NCBI GenBank assembly: GCA_015180985.1
Contig: CP054185.1
Span: forward strand, 1,419,001 to 1,483,000
From: Flammeovirgaceae bacterium
GTDB lineage: Bacteria > Bacteroidota > Bacteroidia > Cytophagales > Cyclobacteriaceae
DNA: 64,000 nt
Direction of reading: 5' to 3'
Notes under the pieces: model-generated
What the model saw: the letters and a program-made list of their open reading frames with translations, nothing else
Databases searched by the model: none
What the model was told of the DNA's origin: nothing
Shown here: piece after piece, positions 54,391 to 62,847 of the stretch
How the letters are laid out: each line of letters starts with the position of its first letter
Numbering within the stretch: the stretch's first letter is position 1
Translations under genes and position numbers: made by a program

Positions 54391-54729
54391 ATGTCTGATC
54401 AGATTACTATACAGCAGGCCCAACAGCAGGTTGATAATTGGATTAAGGAACACGGAGTACGTTACTTCAACGAGTTAACCAATATGGCCATCCTTACCGA
54501 AGAGGTAGGCGAACTGGCTCGCATCATCGCGCGAAGGTATGGAGAGCAATCCGAAAAAGAATCAGATAAAAACAAAGACCTGGCCGATGAAATGGCCGAT
54601 GTGCTGTGGGTACTGATCTGCCTCGCCAATCAGACTGGCACAGATCTGACAAAAGCATTTCATAATAATCTTGAAAAGAAAACAAACCGTGATCAACAAC
54701 GTCATCAAACTAATCCTAAACTCAAATGA
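54391..54729 (+). CDS. MazG-like nucleotide pyrophosphohydrolase
   Basis: 112 aa, one MazG-type domain: FNELTNMAILTEEVGELARIIARRYG (first metal site ExxE) and DLADEMADVLWVLICLANQTG (second site ExxD). Hydrolyses nucleoside triphosphates or dNTPs to monophosphates. Start is the ATG after the heptamer repeat. It overlaps the amidohydrolase gene by 4 nt (ATGA). Confidence 0.87.
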   Translation: MSDQITIQQAQQQVDNWIKEHGVRYFNELTNMAILTEEVGELARIIARRYGEQSEKESDKNKDLADEMADVLWVLICLANQTGTDLTKAFHNNLEKKTNRDQQRHQTNPKLK

Positions 54730-56369
54730 AAAAGACCATTCTGATTCTGTTCATTACCGGGTTGCTTGCTGCGTGTAAGCAGCACCCCGTGGCCGAGCAA
54801 GTGGTATTCGGCAACACCTGGACGGGCAATGAGACCCAACCCCATGCAGAAGGTTTTGCCATTATTGGCGACTCCATTGTGGCCGTGGGAATGCGCAATG
54901 AAATTAAAAAATGGGTTGGAAAGGAAACCAAAGTCATTGAGGTAGGTTCCGAAAACCTGATTGTTCCCGGGTTTATTGATTGCCATACCCACTTTGTAGA
55001 TGGCGGCTTTGCACTGGCATCGGTACAACTGCGCGATGCCAAATCAAAGGAAGAGTTTGTTCAGCGCATTGCCGATTTTGCCAAATCGCAACCGAAAGGC
55101 ACCTGGATTTTGAATGGCGACTGGGATCATGAGAATTGGGGCGGTGAGTTACCCTCGCGCGACTGGATTGATGCCGCAACACCTGATCATCCTGTTTGGG
55201 TAAACCGGCTTGACGGCCACATGTGCCTGGCCAATACCGCAGCGCTGAAAGCAGCCGGTATAACGGATAAGGTAAAAGATGTACCTGGCGGAACCATTGT
55301 GCGCGATAAAAAGGGCAGGCTAACCGGAATTTTTAAAGACAATGCCATGGGCATGATCTATGAAAAAGTGCCGGCACCCACCATTCAACAGGAAGATGCT
55401 GCACTTGAAGCGGCCATGAATTATGTGGCAGAACGCGGTGTTACTTCGGCCCATAACATGAGCGGCTATATAACCGTGTTTGAGCGCGCCCGCATTGCCG
55501 GAAATTTGAAAACCCGCATTTATGCCGGCATGAACCTGGCCAATTGGAAAACATTAAATGAAAAAATTAAAGCACAGGGAAATGGCGACAAGTGGCTGCG
55601 CATTGGCGGATTAAAAGAATTTGTTGACGGCTCGCTCGGCTCACATACGGCCGCATTTTTTGAACCCTTTACCGACAGCCCGAACGATGCAGGATTTTTT
55701 GTTATCAGCGAAGAAGAATTATATCGCAGAATAAAATCAGCCGATAGTGCCGGCCTGCAGGTGATGACGCATGCCATAGGCGATAAGGCCATCCATACCT
55801 TGCTTAATGTTTACGAGCGCGTAGCAAAAGAAAACGGTGAACGCGACAGGCGATTTCGTGTTGAACACGCCCAGCACATTCACCCCAACGACATCGGGCG
55901 GTTTGCTTCATTGAATGTGATACCCAGTATGCAACCTTACCACGCCATTGATGACGGCCGATGGGCTGAGAAAATTATCGGATACGAGCGGTGCAAAACC
56001 ACCTATGCGTTTCGCTCCCTGCTGGATGCCAGGGCCCGACTTGTTTTTGGCAGCGATTGGTTTGTTGCTCCGCCCACTCCGCTGGAGGGCATTTATGCGG
56101 CTGTTACCCGCAGAACACTGGATGATAAAAATCCGGAAGGCTGGGTTCCCGAGCAGAAAATTTCGGTGGAAGAAGCCTTGAAAGCTTACACCATTACAGC
56201 CGCCTTTGCCAGCTTCGAGGAAGGTATTAAGGGTTCGCTGGAGCCCGGCAAACTGGCCGACTACGTTATCCTGGAAAAGGATATTACCCGGATTGACCCC
56301 GTTGAGATTAGAAATGTAAAGGTGTTGAAAACGGTGGTGGGAGGAAAGCCTGTATATGAAAAGAACTAA
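54726..56369 (+). CDS. Amidohydrolase, YtcJ-like, lipoprotein
   Basis: 547 aa. Lipoprotein signal MKKTILILFITGLLAAC with Cys at 17. Amidohydrolase motifs: PGFIDCHTHFVDGG, WILNGDWDHENWGG, VWVNRLDGHMCLANTAAL, GGLKEFVDGSLGSHTAAF, VMTHAIGDKAIHTLL, RVEHAQHI and FGSDWFVAPPTPLEGI. The first and last His/Asp sets fit a binuclear metal site. Substrate unknown; relatives act on amides or N-formyl groups. Last gene of the plus-strand run. Confidence 0.88.
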   Translation: MKKTILILFITGLLAACKQHPVAEQVVFGNTWTGNETQPHAEGFAIIGDSIVAVGMRNEIKKWVGKETKVIEVGSENLIVPGFIDCHTHFVDGGFALASVQLRDAKSKEEFVQRIADFAKSQPKGTWILNGDWDHENWGGELPSRDWIDAATPDHPVWVNRLDGHMCLANTAALKAAGITDKVKDVPGGTIVRDKKGRLTGIFKDNAMGMIYEKVPAPTIQQEDAALEAAMNYVAERGVTSAHNMSGYITVFERARIAGNLKTRIYAGMNLANWKTLNEKIKAQGNGDKWLRIGGLKEFVDGSLGSHTAAFFEPFTDSPNDAGFFVISEEELYRRIKSADSAGLQVMTHAIGDKAIHTLLNVYERVAKENGERDRRFRVEHAQHIHPNDIGRFASLNVIPSMQPYHAIDDGRWAEKIIGYERCKTTYAFRSLLDARARLVFGSDWFVAPPTPLEGIYAAVTRRTLDDKNPEGWVPEQKISVEEALKAYTITAAFASFEEGIKGSLEPGKLADYVILEKDITRIDPVEIRNVKVLKTVVGGKPVYEKN

Positions 56370-56372
56370 AAG

Positions 56373-57074
56373 TCAGGCTACGATAATGCCATTCTTAATC
56401 CGGGGCAGGATTTTGTACTTGTCTACGTTAAGGCAAAACTCAAAGTCCTGATAAATGTTAAGTTTATTGAGTCGTTTAACATGCGATGATTCGCTGAGAA
56501 ATTGTTGCATACCGGTTTTCGCAATGGTGTACAAGTGCCGTGCTGCCAGCGGGGCATCGCAATCCGGACCGAGGTAATCTTTTAATTTATCTACCACTGC
56601 ACCGGCAAAGAGGGTGTCCTCCAGGTTCACCCGGCCTTTCCAGCCGGCACAAACAATCAGTACGCTGTTCTCGCCAAGCAGCAGGTAATTAACTACCGAA
56701 GAAAGGTTAAGGAATGACCCGATGATGATCTCTTTCGCCTCCTTTGATTTTTCGATGGCCTGCGTGCCGTTGGTAGTGGTAAAGGCAATCCTCTTACCGC
56801 GGATATCGCTGCCCATGTATTCAAAGGGGGAGTTGCCTTTATCAAAGCCTTCTACTTTTTTGCCATCGCGTTCGCCTGAGGTAATGTAACCCATCATTCC
56901 CTTTTTGCGGCAGGTTTCCAGATCGGCCAACGGCAAAATACTCTCGGCACCATGTGCCAGGGCCGTAACCATGGTGGAGGTAGCCCGCAAAATGTCTACT
57001 ACTACAACAGTGCGGTTGCTTACCTGGTACAAGTGCATCAGGTCAGGGCTCAGGCAAACATCAATGGTTTTCAT
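56373..57074 (-). CDS. 2-phosphosulfolactate phosphatase family protein (ComB)
   Basis: 233 aa. ComB fold: VVVDILRATSTMVTALAHGAESILPLADLE, SGERDGKKVEGFDKGNSPFEY, IAFTTTNGTQAI and VCAGWKGRVNLEDTLFAGAVVDKL. In methanogens ComB removes phosphate from 2-phosphosulfolactate for coenzyme M; bacterial homologues have less clear roles, possibly in sulfolactate or sulfonolipid metabolism. ComA or other pathway genes are not adjacent. It is cotranscribed with gcvT (6-nt gap, gcvT first). Confidence 0.85.
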   Translation of the reverse strand: MKTIDVCLSPDLMHLYQVSNRTVVVVDILRATSTMVTALAHGAESILPLADLETCRKKGMMGYITSGERDGKKVEGFDKGNSPFEYMGSDIRGKRIAFTTTNGTQAIEKSKEAKEIIIGSFLNLSSVVNYLLLGENSVLIVCAGWKGRVNLEDTLFAGAVVDKLKDYLGPDCDAPLAARHLYTIAKTGMQQFLSESSHVKRLNKLNIYQDFEFCLNVDKYKILPRIKNGIIVA

Positions 57075-57080
57075 ATAACC

Positions 57081-58196
57081 TCACCCCCCGGCCCCCTCTC
57101 CCCGGGGAGAGGGGGAGATAAAGGGTAATTTCTGTACGCCAGCTTTAAGCAATTTTCCCCGCACATCTATAAAGATTTCTGATCCGGGCGAGGCGTGGCT
57201 GATGGCAACATAGCCCAGTCCGATGCCAACATTCAGCATGGGCGACATCGTTCCGGAAGTAACTTTGCCTATGGTATTTCCTGTAGCATCCTTAATCAGG
57301 TAATCATGGCGGGGTATGCCTTTGTCAATCATCTTAAACCCTACCAGCTTTTTCTTTACGCCTTCTTCTTTCTGTTTTTTTAGGTAAGAAGAATTGATGA
57401 AGTCTTTGGTGAATTTGGTTATCCAGCCCAGGCCGGCTTCAAGCGGAGAAGTGGTATCGTCAATATCGTTTCCATAAAGACAAAAACCCATTTCTAAGCG
57501 AAGGGTATCGCGGGCCCCCAGGCCAATGGGTTTAATGCCAAATTCTTTCCCGGCTTCAAAGATGGCGTGCCACACTTTCTCGGCATATTTTTTATGAACA
57601 TAGATTTCGAAACCACCCGCTCCGGTATAACCGGTGTTCGACAGGATTACATCAGGCACGCCTGCAAATTCGCCAAGAGCAAAGTGGTAGTATTTAATAA
57701 CGCTTAAGTCTGTGTTTGTTAATTTCTGTAAAGTGGGCACTGCTTTGGGCCCCTGCACAGCAAACAAGCATATATCATCTGAAATATTTTTCAGGTCAGC
57801 ACCCTTTGAGTTGTGGCTGCATATCCAGTTCCAGTCTTTATCAATGTTGCCGGCATTCACCACCAGCAGGTAGTTGTCATCGTTGATTTTGTACACAATC
57901 AAATCATCCACAATTCCGCCTGTATCGTTGGGCAGGCAGGAGTATTGGGCCTGGCCGTTGATGAGTTTGGCGGCATCGTTACTGGTAATCCGTTGGATTA
58001 GATCCAACGCATTCGGACCGTTTACCGTAAACTCGCCCATGTGCGAAACATCAAACACACCCACACTGTTGCGTACAGCCATGTGCTCTTCAATGTCGGA
58101 TGAATAGCGCACTGGCATGTTGAAGCCGGCAAAGGGCACCATTTTGGCCCCGAGGCTTACATGCAGGTCGTTTAGTGGAATTTGCTTGACATTCAT
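57081..58196 (-). CDS. gcvT: Glycine cleavage system T protein (aminomethyltransferase)
   Basis: 371 aa. Tetrahydrofolate-dependent T protein: [21 protein letters not shown] at the N-terminus, [28 protein letters not shown]-like segment, [20 protein letters not shown], and the C-terminal barrel with [21 protein letters not shown]. The natural C-terminus should be near LPF; the frame runs on for 12 residues ([12 protein letters not shown]) encoded by a GC-rich palindromic repeat (57092-57115). gcvP and gcvH are elsewhere. Confidence 0.96.
   Translation of the reverse strand: MNVKQIPLNDLHVSLGAKMVPFAGFNMPVRYSSDIEEHMAVRNSVGVFDVSHMGEFTVNGPNALDLIQRITSNDAAKLINGQAQYSCLPNDTGGIVDDLIVYKINDDNYLLVVNAGNIDKDWNWICSHNSKGADLKNISDDICLFAVQGPKAVPTLQKLTNTDLSVIKYYHFALGEFAGVPDVILSNTGYTGAGGFEIYVHKKYAEKVWHAIFEAGKEFGIKPIGLGARDTLRLEMGFCLYGNDIDDTTSPLEAGLGWITKFTKDFINSSYLKKQKEEGVKKKLVGFKMIDKGIPRHDYLIKDATGNTIGKVTSGTMSPMLNVGIGLGYVAISHASPGSEIFIDVRGKLLKAGVQKLPFISPSPRGEGAGG
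57092..57115. repeat. Perfect 24-nt GC palindrome inside the gcvT 3' end
   Basis: CCCCCTCTCCCC (57092-57103) followed by its complement GGGGAGAGGGGG (57104-57115). It is part of a GC-rich stretch (57082-57116) that encodes the extra C-terminal residues of GcvT. Confidence 0.9.
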
Positions 58197-58214
58197 AGTT
58201 TAGGTAATGAAATG

Positions 58215-58249
58215 TAAAAAGCCCTCCTTAGCTAAAGCTTTGGAGGGCG
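58215..58249 (-). terminator. Terminator behind tRNA-Pro
   Basis: On the minus strand GCCCTCC pairs with GGAGGGC around an AAAGCTTTAGCTAA loop and is followed by TTTTT. It separates tRNA-Pro from gcvT. Confidence 0.88.
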
Positions 58250-58252
58250 GAG

Positions 58253-58327
58253 TCGGGGTGAGAGGATTCGAACCTCCGACCTCTACGTCCCGAACGTAGC
58301 GCACTAGCCGGGCTGTGCTACACCCCG
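58253..58327 (-). tRNA. tRNA-Pro (anticodon CGG)
   Basis: Minus-strand tRNA of 75 nt. Acceptor CGGGGTG/CACCCCG with discriminator A; anticodon stem CTACG/CGTAG with loop TTCGGGA (anticodon CGG); T arm GGAGGTTCGAATCCTC. No encoded CCA. Confidence 0.96.
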
Positions 58328-58335
58328 AAGAGGTG

Positions 58336-58343
58336 CAAAAGTA
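58336..58343 (-). promoter_or_regulatory. Probable -7 box of the tRNA-Pro promoter
   Basis: TACTTTTG on the minus strand, a full TAnnTTTG match, 8 nt before the tRNA 5' end. The expected TTTG box about 19 nt further up reads TTCA, so the match is partial. Confidence 0.5.
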
Positions 58344-58466
58344 ATGAGTTCGGGCAATATTCTGAATGCCTTTTTCTGTTCATATAGACTTTACCAATTC
58401 AGGTGTTTTCGGTAAAGCGGCTAAATCATTACAGTTCACAATTTCTGTTATCTTCGCGCCCGTTCT

Positions 58467-58970
58467 ATGGCGCTGTACGAAAAGCATCTGTATGTAAAGA
58501 AGTCAACCCTGCCCGATGCCGGTAAGGGTCTTTTCACTAAAGTTTTCATCCCCAAAGGGGTTAAGGTTGTTGAATATAAAGGAAAGATTACTACCTGGAA
58601 GGAAGTAGAGGATGTGGATGGTAAGAATGCTTACATCTTTTATGTTAAGCGCGATCACGTTATTGATGCCTGGAAAACGTTGTGCCACCTGGCCCGGTAC
58701 GCAAACGATGCCCGCGGATTGAGCCGGGTAAAAGGGATTACCAATAATTGCGATTACATAACCGAGGGACTGAAAGCATACATTGAATCAAAAAAAGATA
58801 TTCCGGCAGGTGCCGAAATTTTTGTGGATTATGGCCCCGATTACTGGAAGGTAATCCGGGAGAATCTGAAACTGGCTAAGAAAGAATCAAAAGAGAAAAA
58901 GAAGAAAGGCAAAAAGACCAGGCATTACAGGCGCAAAACCGCCAAGCGTGTTGACACGCACATATCTTAG
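58467..58970 (+). CDS. SET-domain protein (putative lysine methyltransferase) with basic tail
   Basis: 167 aa. Residues about 5-135 form a SET domain: LYVKKSTLPDAGKGLFTKVFIPKG (start of the fold), VEYKGKITTWKEVEDV, RYANDARG, NNCDY in place of the usual NHSC motif, and GAEIFVDYGPDYW (the DYG Tyr). The last 30 residues are highly basic (KKESKEKKKKGKKTRHYRRKTAKR), as in DNA- or histone-associated proteins. Bacterial SET proteins methylate protein lysines; the substrate is unknown. It starts on its own between tRNA-Pro and the large TPR gene. Confidence 0.85.
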   Translation: MALYEKHLYVKKSTLPDAGKGLFTKVFIPKGVKVVEYKGKITTWKEVEDVDGKNAYIFYVKRDHVIDAWKTLCHLARYANDARGLSRVKGITNNCDYITEGLKAYIESKKDIPAGAEIFVDYGPDYWKVIRENLKLAKKESKEKKKKGKKTRHYRRKTAKRVDTHIS

Positions 58971-58974
58971 GAGC

Positions 58975-61905
58975 TTATTTACGCAACTGTATTTCGTGTG
59001 CGCGTTCGCGTGCTCCTGCAGCATATTCATCAAATCCCAGCCGGGCCGCTTCCTCAGCATAGGCCATCAGCAGCCGGTAAGAATATTTGTTCAGGTAAAT
59101 GGCATCGGTAAGCAGGTTGTAAACCTGTAAAGGCTCGGATGAGTGACCCTTAAAATATCGGGCTGCAGCCAATACACCTTCTTCAAAAAAAGGATTATGA
59201 GTTGCCAGTATGTGGAAGAATGATTTAGCTTTCAGGCTGTCGCCCCGTTGTTCTGCGGCCAATGCTTCATGTAACAACCGTAAGGGATTTGCTAATGCAA
59301 CTTCATCATCTGCTATTTTAGCCGGGTAACCTGCAATGGCCACATCAATAAGCCATTCCGCATCTCTGATTTTTTGCCGCAACAATTGGTCGGTTAGTTG
59401 TTGTCGGGCCGCCAGTTCAATGTATTTTTTAGCCTGACTCAATCGTGCAAGTTTTAACTGACGCACACCCATTTCATAAAAAGTCAGGGCACGATATTCT
59501 GTGTTCGTAAACTCATTTATCAAACGTTTAAAAATCACCGTGTCTCGTGTGGTTAACCGGTACCGGACGAATTGGTATCGCTCCAGGTCGGAAAGTGAAG
59601 CCGTTGCAGAAACGGGAACTGAAAGAACTTTTTTTAATTGCCTGCCGATTTCCTGTACAACGGAATCAGTGTCAGTAAGTAATGCGTTACAAGCATTTAG
59701 CGCCTCTTCGCGTAGGCCCGCTTCGGCTAATGCAATGGCCTGGTAGTAACGGGCATCTTTATAATCAGTGTCTACCGCATTGGAAAAATGTGAAACAGTC
59801 AGTTCGGGTGCTCCTTGCTCCAGTGTCCATAATCCAAGAAGGTAGTTGTACTCGCCTTGCCGCGCCTGGCTAAGATAACCCAACTCGGCCAAAGTGGCCA
59901 TGGCTTTCGTTACATTGCCCTGATGATAATACGCATGCGCCAGGGTTGACTTAAGCGCTTCGCTGTAGTATTCGTTAACCGGATCTGAAGCGATTCGAAA
60001 CGTGTTTTCGATGAAGGCGGTATCCAGTTCTTTCAGTGCATACACCAGGTAATTATTGAGCCGCGTGGCGGTGAGCAGGCTGAGTTGTGTTTCACGAAGG
60101 GATTGTTGAAAATTAACCTTTTGCTTTTGGAGCGTGGCCAGCGCCAGGGCATTGCTTTCGATGCCCGGGGTTCGCTGAAAGAGTTTGCAAACGGAGTCAA
60201 CGTTAACCGGGATAAACTCCTGCCCGATGAGAGCAAGAAAATTGGTTTCGGCCGTTTGTTTAGTGGCCTTGTTTTTACGGGCCAGTTCAAACAAGGCTAC
60301 AGCCGAATCGAGTTTGTGTACTTTGGCATAAGCAACTGCCAGGTTATTCTGAATGTACGGGGAGTTTTCTTTTTGAAGTGCACTACGGTATAACGGTATA
60401 GCTGCAAACGTACTGCCCGCACTCACGTACAGATTGCCATGGTTGATAAGTGAGTATTCGGTAGGCCGTTTTCCGTTGGCCAGTTCATAATGGTTACTGG
60501 CGTTGTCAAAATTGTTTCTGCGCGCCTCCAAATCGCCCAGTATATAGTTTGCGCGGTTATTCTGAAAACCGTACGATTTACTTTTTATGTAATAGGCTTC
60601 GGCAAAGGCGGGCTGGTCAAGTTTGATGTACAGGTCGCCCATGTTGTTGTAAAATCCTGAAAGCCCGTGGTACACGTATTCCTTCCAGTTCATGTAAAAA
60701 ACAAATGCCAGCGTGGCGATGAAACCAGCCAGCCGAAAGGTAAAGTACGGCATGCGGGTGGGCTGGTAAAGCACTTTGTGTACGGGGTAATTTTCGGCCA
60801 GCATGACTATAAAATTGGATATCACATACAGCAAAAAGATGATGGCATAACCGATGTGACTGAAAATGATGATGTCGCGGATGATTTTCAGAGCGGCATC
60901 GTTGTGGTTGCCTAACAGGTTGGCAGTTGTTGCGAAGGCTATAAAAGCCATGGCCATGTAGAAGTAAGCGCCAAAAGGATAAAAGGGCACAATATTTTCG
61001 TATTGTACTTCGCGGTTTTTAAATCCCCAGATGCCCAGCAGGGCCGAAACGGTGAGGAGCAGGTACAGGTTGATGTACAGAAAATTCCATTCGATGATTC
61101 GGGCTTCGTGAAAATACACGAGCCACAGGTTAACCAGGTACACAATGCTAATGATGACAAAATGCCGGAGGCTTTTGCCGGTAGCGGTGCCCTGGCTGGC
61201 CAGAAACACGAAGGAAGCCGGTATCTCATGGGCAACCATAAGGATAAACAAGACCGTAAGGATGAGGCCCGCGATGTAACCGGTGGATGAAAGGTGCAGA
61301 AACGGAAAGTAAACCCCGGAGAAATAGGCAATCAGAAAGCCGAGCCCAAGGGTTATAGTTATGAATACCAGAAAGCGAAGCAGAAAGGTCGAGGTTGTTT
61401 TGATAAAGCTGAAATAGAAACTTACAAGCACGTACATGCCTATAATAGTAAGCGGTATAAGCTGCCCGGTAATTCCAAATAGCTGCAGTACTTCCAGGCG
61501 CAGGCTTATTACAAATAAGATAAAGAGGCCCATGCCCGTATAGTACCAGAAGCGTGATGTTAAGGTTGTGATTACCGTTAGAATAATGATAGCGCTGAGC
61601 ACTAAACCTGCAAGAAACAGGTAGGATGCCGTTGTGTTTGGAGTAAGAGTGCTGCCCCGGAAAAACTCAAACGTCAAATACGATTCAACCGGAATTGAAA
61701 ACTCAAAACTGCCCACCTCAAAGGTATGAGTAACAGTCTCTACTGTTTTTTGCTCGTGTAGTTTTTCCCAATTGGTAACATTGGCCGGACCTTTAAAATA
61801 GCTGAGCCACAAAAAAATCAGCCCGGCTGCCAGTAAGGTACTGCACAAATACCAAAAAGCGCGGTAATCACCCGACCAGTTTTTCCAGAAGTACAATGAT
61901 TGCAT
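58975..61905 (-). CDS. Large polytopic membrane protein with TPR repeats
   Basis: 976 aa. The N-terminal 400 residues contain about eleven to twelve hydrophobic helices in two blocks, with a soluble loop at about residues 35-85. From about residue 425 to the end are TPR-type helical pairs (DLYIKLDQPAFAEAYYIKSKSYGF, AAIPLYRSALQKENSPYIQNNLAVAYAKVHKLDSAVALFELARK, and others). No catalytic motif is seen. Such TM-TPR proteins often organise envelope complexes; the exact role is unknown. The gene converges with the SET gene (4-nt gap). Confidence 0.75.
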   Translation of the reverse strand: MQSLYFWKNWSGDYRAFWYLCSTLLAAGLIFLWLSYFKGPANVTNWEKLHEQKTVETVTHTFEVGSFEFSIPVESYLTFEFFRGSTLTPNTTASYLFLAGLVLSAIIILTVITTLTSRFWYYTGMGLFILFVISLRLEVLQLFGITGQLIPLTIIGMYVLVSFYFSFIKTTSTFLLRFLVFITITLGLGFLIAYFSGVYFPFLHLSSTGYIAGLILTVLFILMVAHEIPASFVFLASQGTATGKSLRHFVIISIVYLVNLWLVYFHEARIIEWNFLYINLYLLLTVSALLGIWGFKNREVQYENIVPFYPFGAYFYMAMAFIAFATTANLLGNHNDAALKIIRDIIIFSHIGYAIIFLLYVISNFIVMLAENYPVHKVLYQPTRMPYFTFRLAGFIATLAFVFYMNWKEYVYHGLSGFYNNMGDLYIKLDQPAFAEAYYIKSKSYGFQNNRANYILGDLEARRNNFDNASNHYELANGKRPTEYSLINHGNLYVSAGSTFAAIPLYRSALQKENSPYIQNNLAVAYAKVHKLDSAVALFELARKNKATKQTAETNFLALIGQEFIPVNVDSVCKLFQRTPGIESNALALATLQKQKVNFQQSLRETQLSLLTATRLNNYLVYALKELDTAFIENTFRIASDPVNEYYSEALKSTLAHAYYHQGNVTKAMATLAELGYLSQARQGEYNYLLGLWTLEQGAPELTVSHFSNAVDTDYKDARYYQAIALAEAGLREEALNACNALLTDTDSVVQEIGRQLKKVLSVPVSATASLSDLERYQFVRYRLTTRDTVIFKRLINEFTNTEYRALTFYEMGVRQLKLARLSQAKKYIELAARQQLTDQLLRQKIRDAEWLIDVAIAGYPAKIADDEVALANPLRLLHEALAAEQRGDSLKAKSFFHILATHNPFFEEGVLAAARYFKGHSSEPLQVYNLLTDAIYLNKYSYRLLMAYAEEAARLGFDEYAAGARERAHEIQLRK

Positions 61906-62035
61906 GTGTAAGTATAGAAAATTATGAGGCTCCCTGCCGGGTTCTGTTAATTTAATTTTAATGGATTAACATAATGATAAGCATTGCGTAACGTAACGGT
62001 TTACTGAACTTAATAACCTTCGGTTAGTTTTGAAC

Positions 62036-62557
62036 ATGCTGTTTAAAATGTTATTGCCGGTGGTTTTGCTGGTTGGTTCGCTTGTGGCAGGCATGTTTTT
62101 TTCAGGGAATCAAAAGCCGGCCATGGAGCAGCCTGAGTTACCGGAAGGCACGATATACGCTGAGCATTCGCTGGCGTATGTACTCAACAATGAACAATTT
62201 ATTTCTTCACCGTTGCAAACACAGGTACATTATTTCGATCAATCAGTTTGCTTATCGTTTAGATCAGGTGCTGACGCTGCCGAAAGGCTTTCGTTTGTTG
62301 TTAACACAACTGCCCTAAAGCCGGGTACTTACCTGCTTAATGAGCCCGGAGAAGCCTATGTGCATTTTCAATTACACCGAGCTAACTGCCTGTACACGTC
62401 AGATGAGTTTTATCAGGGTGTCCTCACAATCACGGGGCATGATGAGGAGCAAAGCATTATTTCGGGTATGTTTGAATTTCTTGCTTATTCGCAAACCTGC
62501 AACACCGCTATCCGGTGCACAAACGGCCGGTTTACTGCTTCGTATAGCGTGTACTAA
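62036..62557 (+). CDS. Exported DUF6252-like protein
   Basis: 173 aa from the ATG at 62036; a TTG two codons earlier is possible. One N-terminal hydrophobic helix (LLPVVLLVGSLVAGMFF), then a beta-rich domain ending with YQGVLTITGHDEEQSIISGMFEFLA and RCTNGRF, a pattern like DUF6252 proteins of this phylum. Four Cys residues (about 85, 126, 162 and 168) could form disulphides after export. Function unknown. It converges with gatC (2-nt gap). Confidence 0.65.
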   Translation: MLFKMLLPVVLLVGSLVAGMFFSGNQKPAMEQPELPEGTIYAEHSLAYVLNNEQFISSPLQTQVHYFDQSVCLSFRSGADAAERLSFVVNTTALKPGTYLLNEPGEAYVHFQLHRANCLYTSDEFYQGVLTITGHDEEQSIISGMFEFLAYSQTCNTAIRCTNGRFTASYSVY

Positions 62558-62559
62558 GG

Positions 62560-62847
62560 TTACTCAATAACTTTGGGCACTTTGAAGAAGGTTCCATTGG
62601 TAGCGGGGGCCTGGCTAAGTGCTTCGCTGCGGTCGAGATGTTTACCAACTTCATCTTCGCGAAAGGCATTAATTTCATGGCTCATGGAGGTGAGCGGCTC
62701 TACGCCTGTGGTGTCAACTTCGTGTAATTTCTCAACCCAGGCCAAAATGGCGTTCATATCAGCAAGCATGGTGTCAGCCTCTTCCGGCTTAAGTTCAAGC
62801 CGGGCCAGGTGAGCCAGTTTATCCAGCAAGTTGCTATCAAGTTGCAT
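62560..62847 (-). CDS. gatC: Asp-tRNA(Asn)/Glu-tRNA(Gln) amidotransferase subunit C
   Basis: 95 aa. GatC pattern: LDKLAHLARLELKPEEADTMLADMNAILAWVEKLHEVDTTGVEPLTSM and REDEVGKHLDRSEALSQAPATNGTFFKVPKVIE. Holds GatA and GatB together for indirect aminoacylation of tRNA-Gln/Asn. It overlaps the end of the acyltransferase gene by 11 nt; gatA and gatB are elsewhere. Confidence 0.94.
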   Translation of the reverse strand: MQLDSNLLDKLAHLARLELKPEEADTMLADMNAILAWVEKLHEVDTTGVEPLTSMSHEINAFREDEVGKHLDRSEALSQAPATNGTFFKVPKVIE

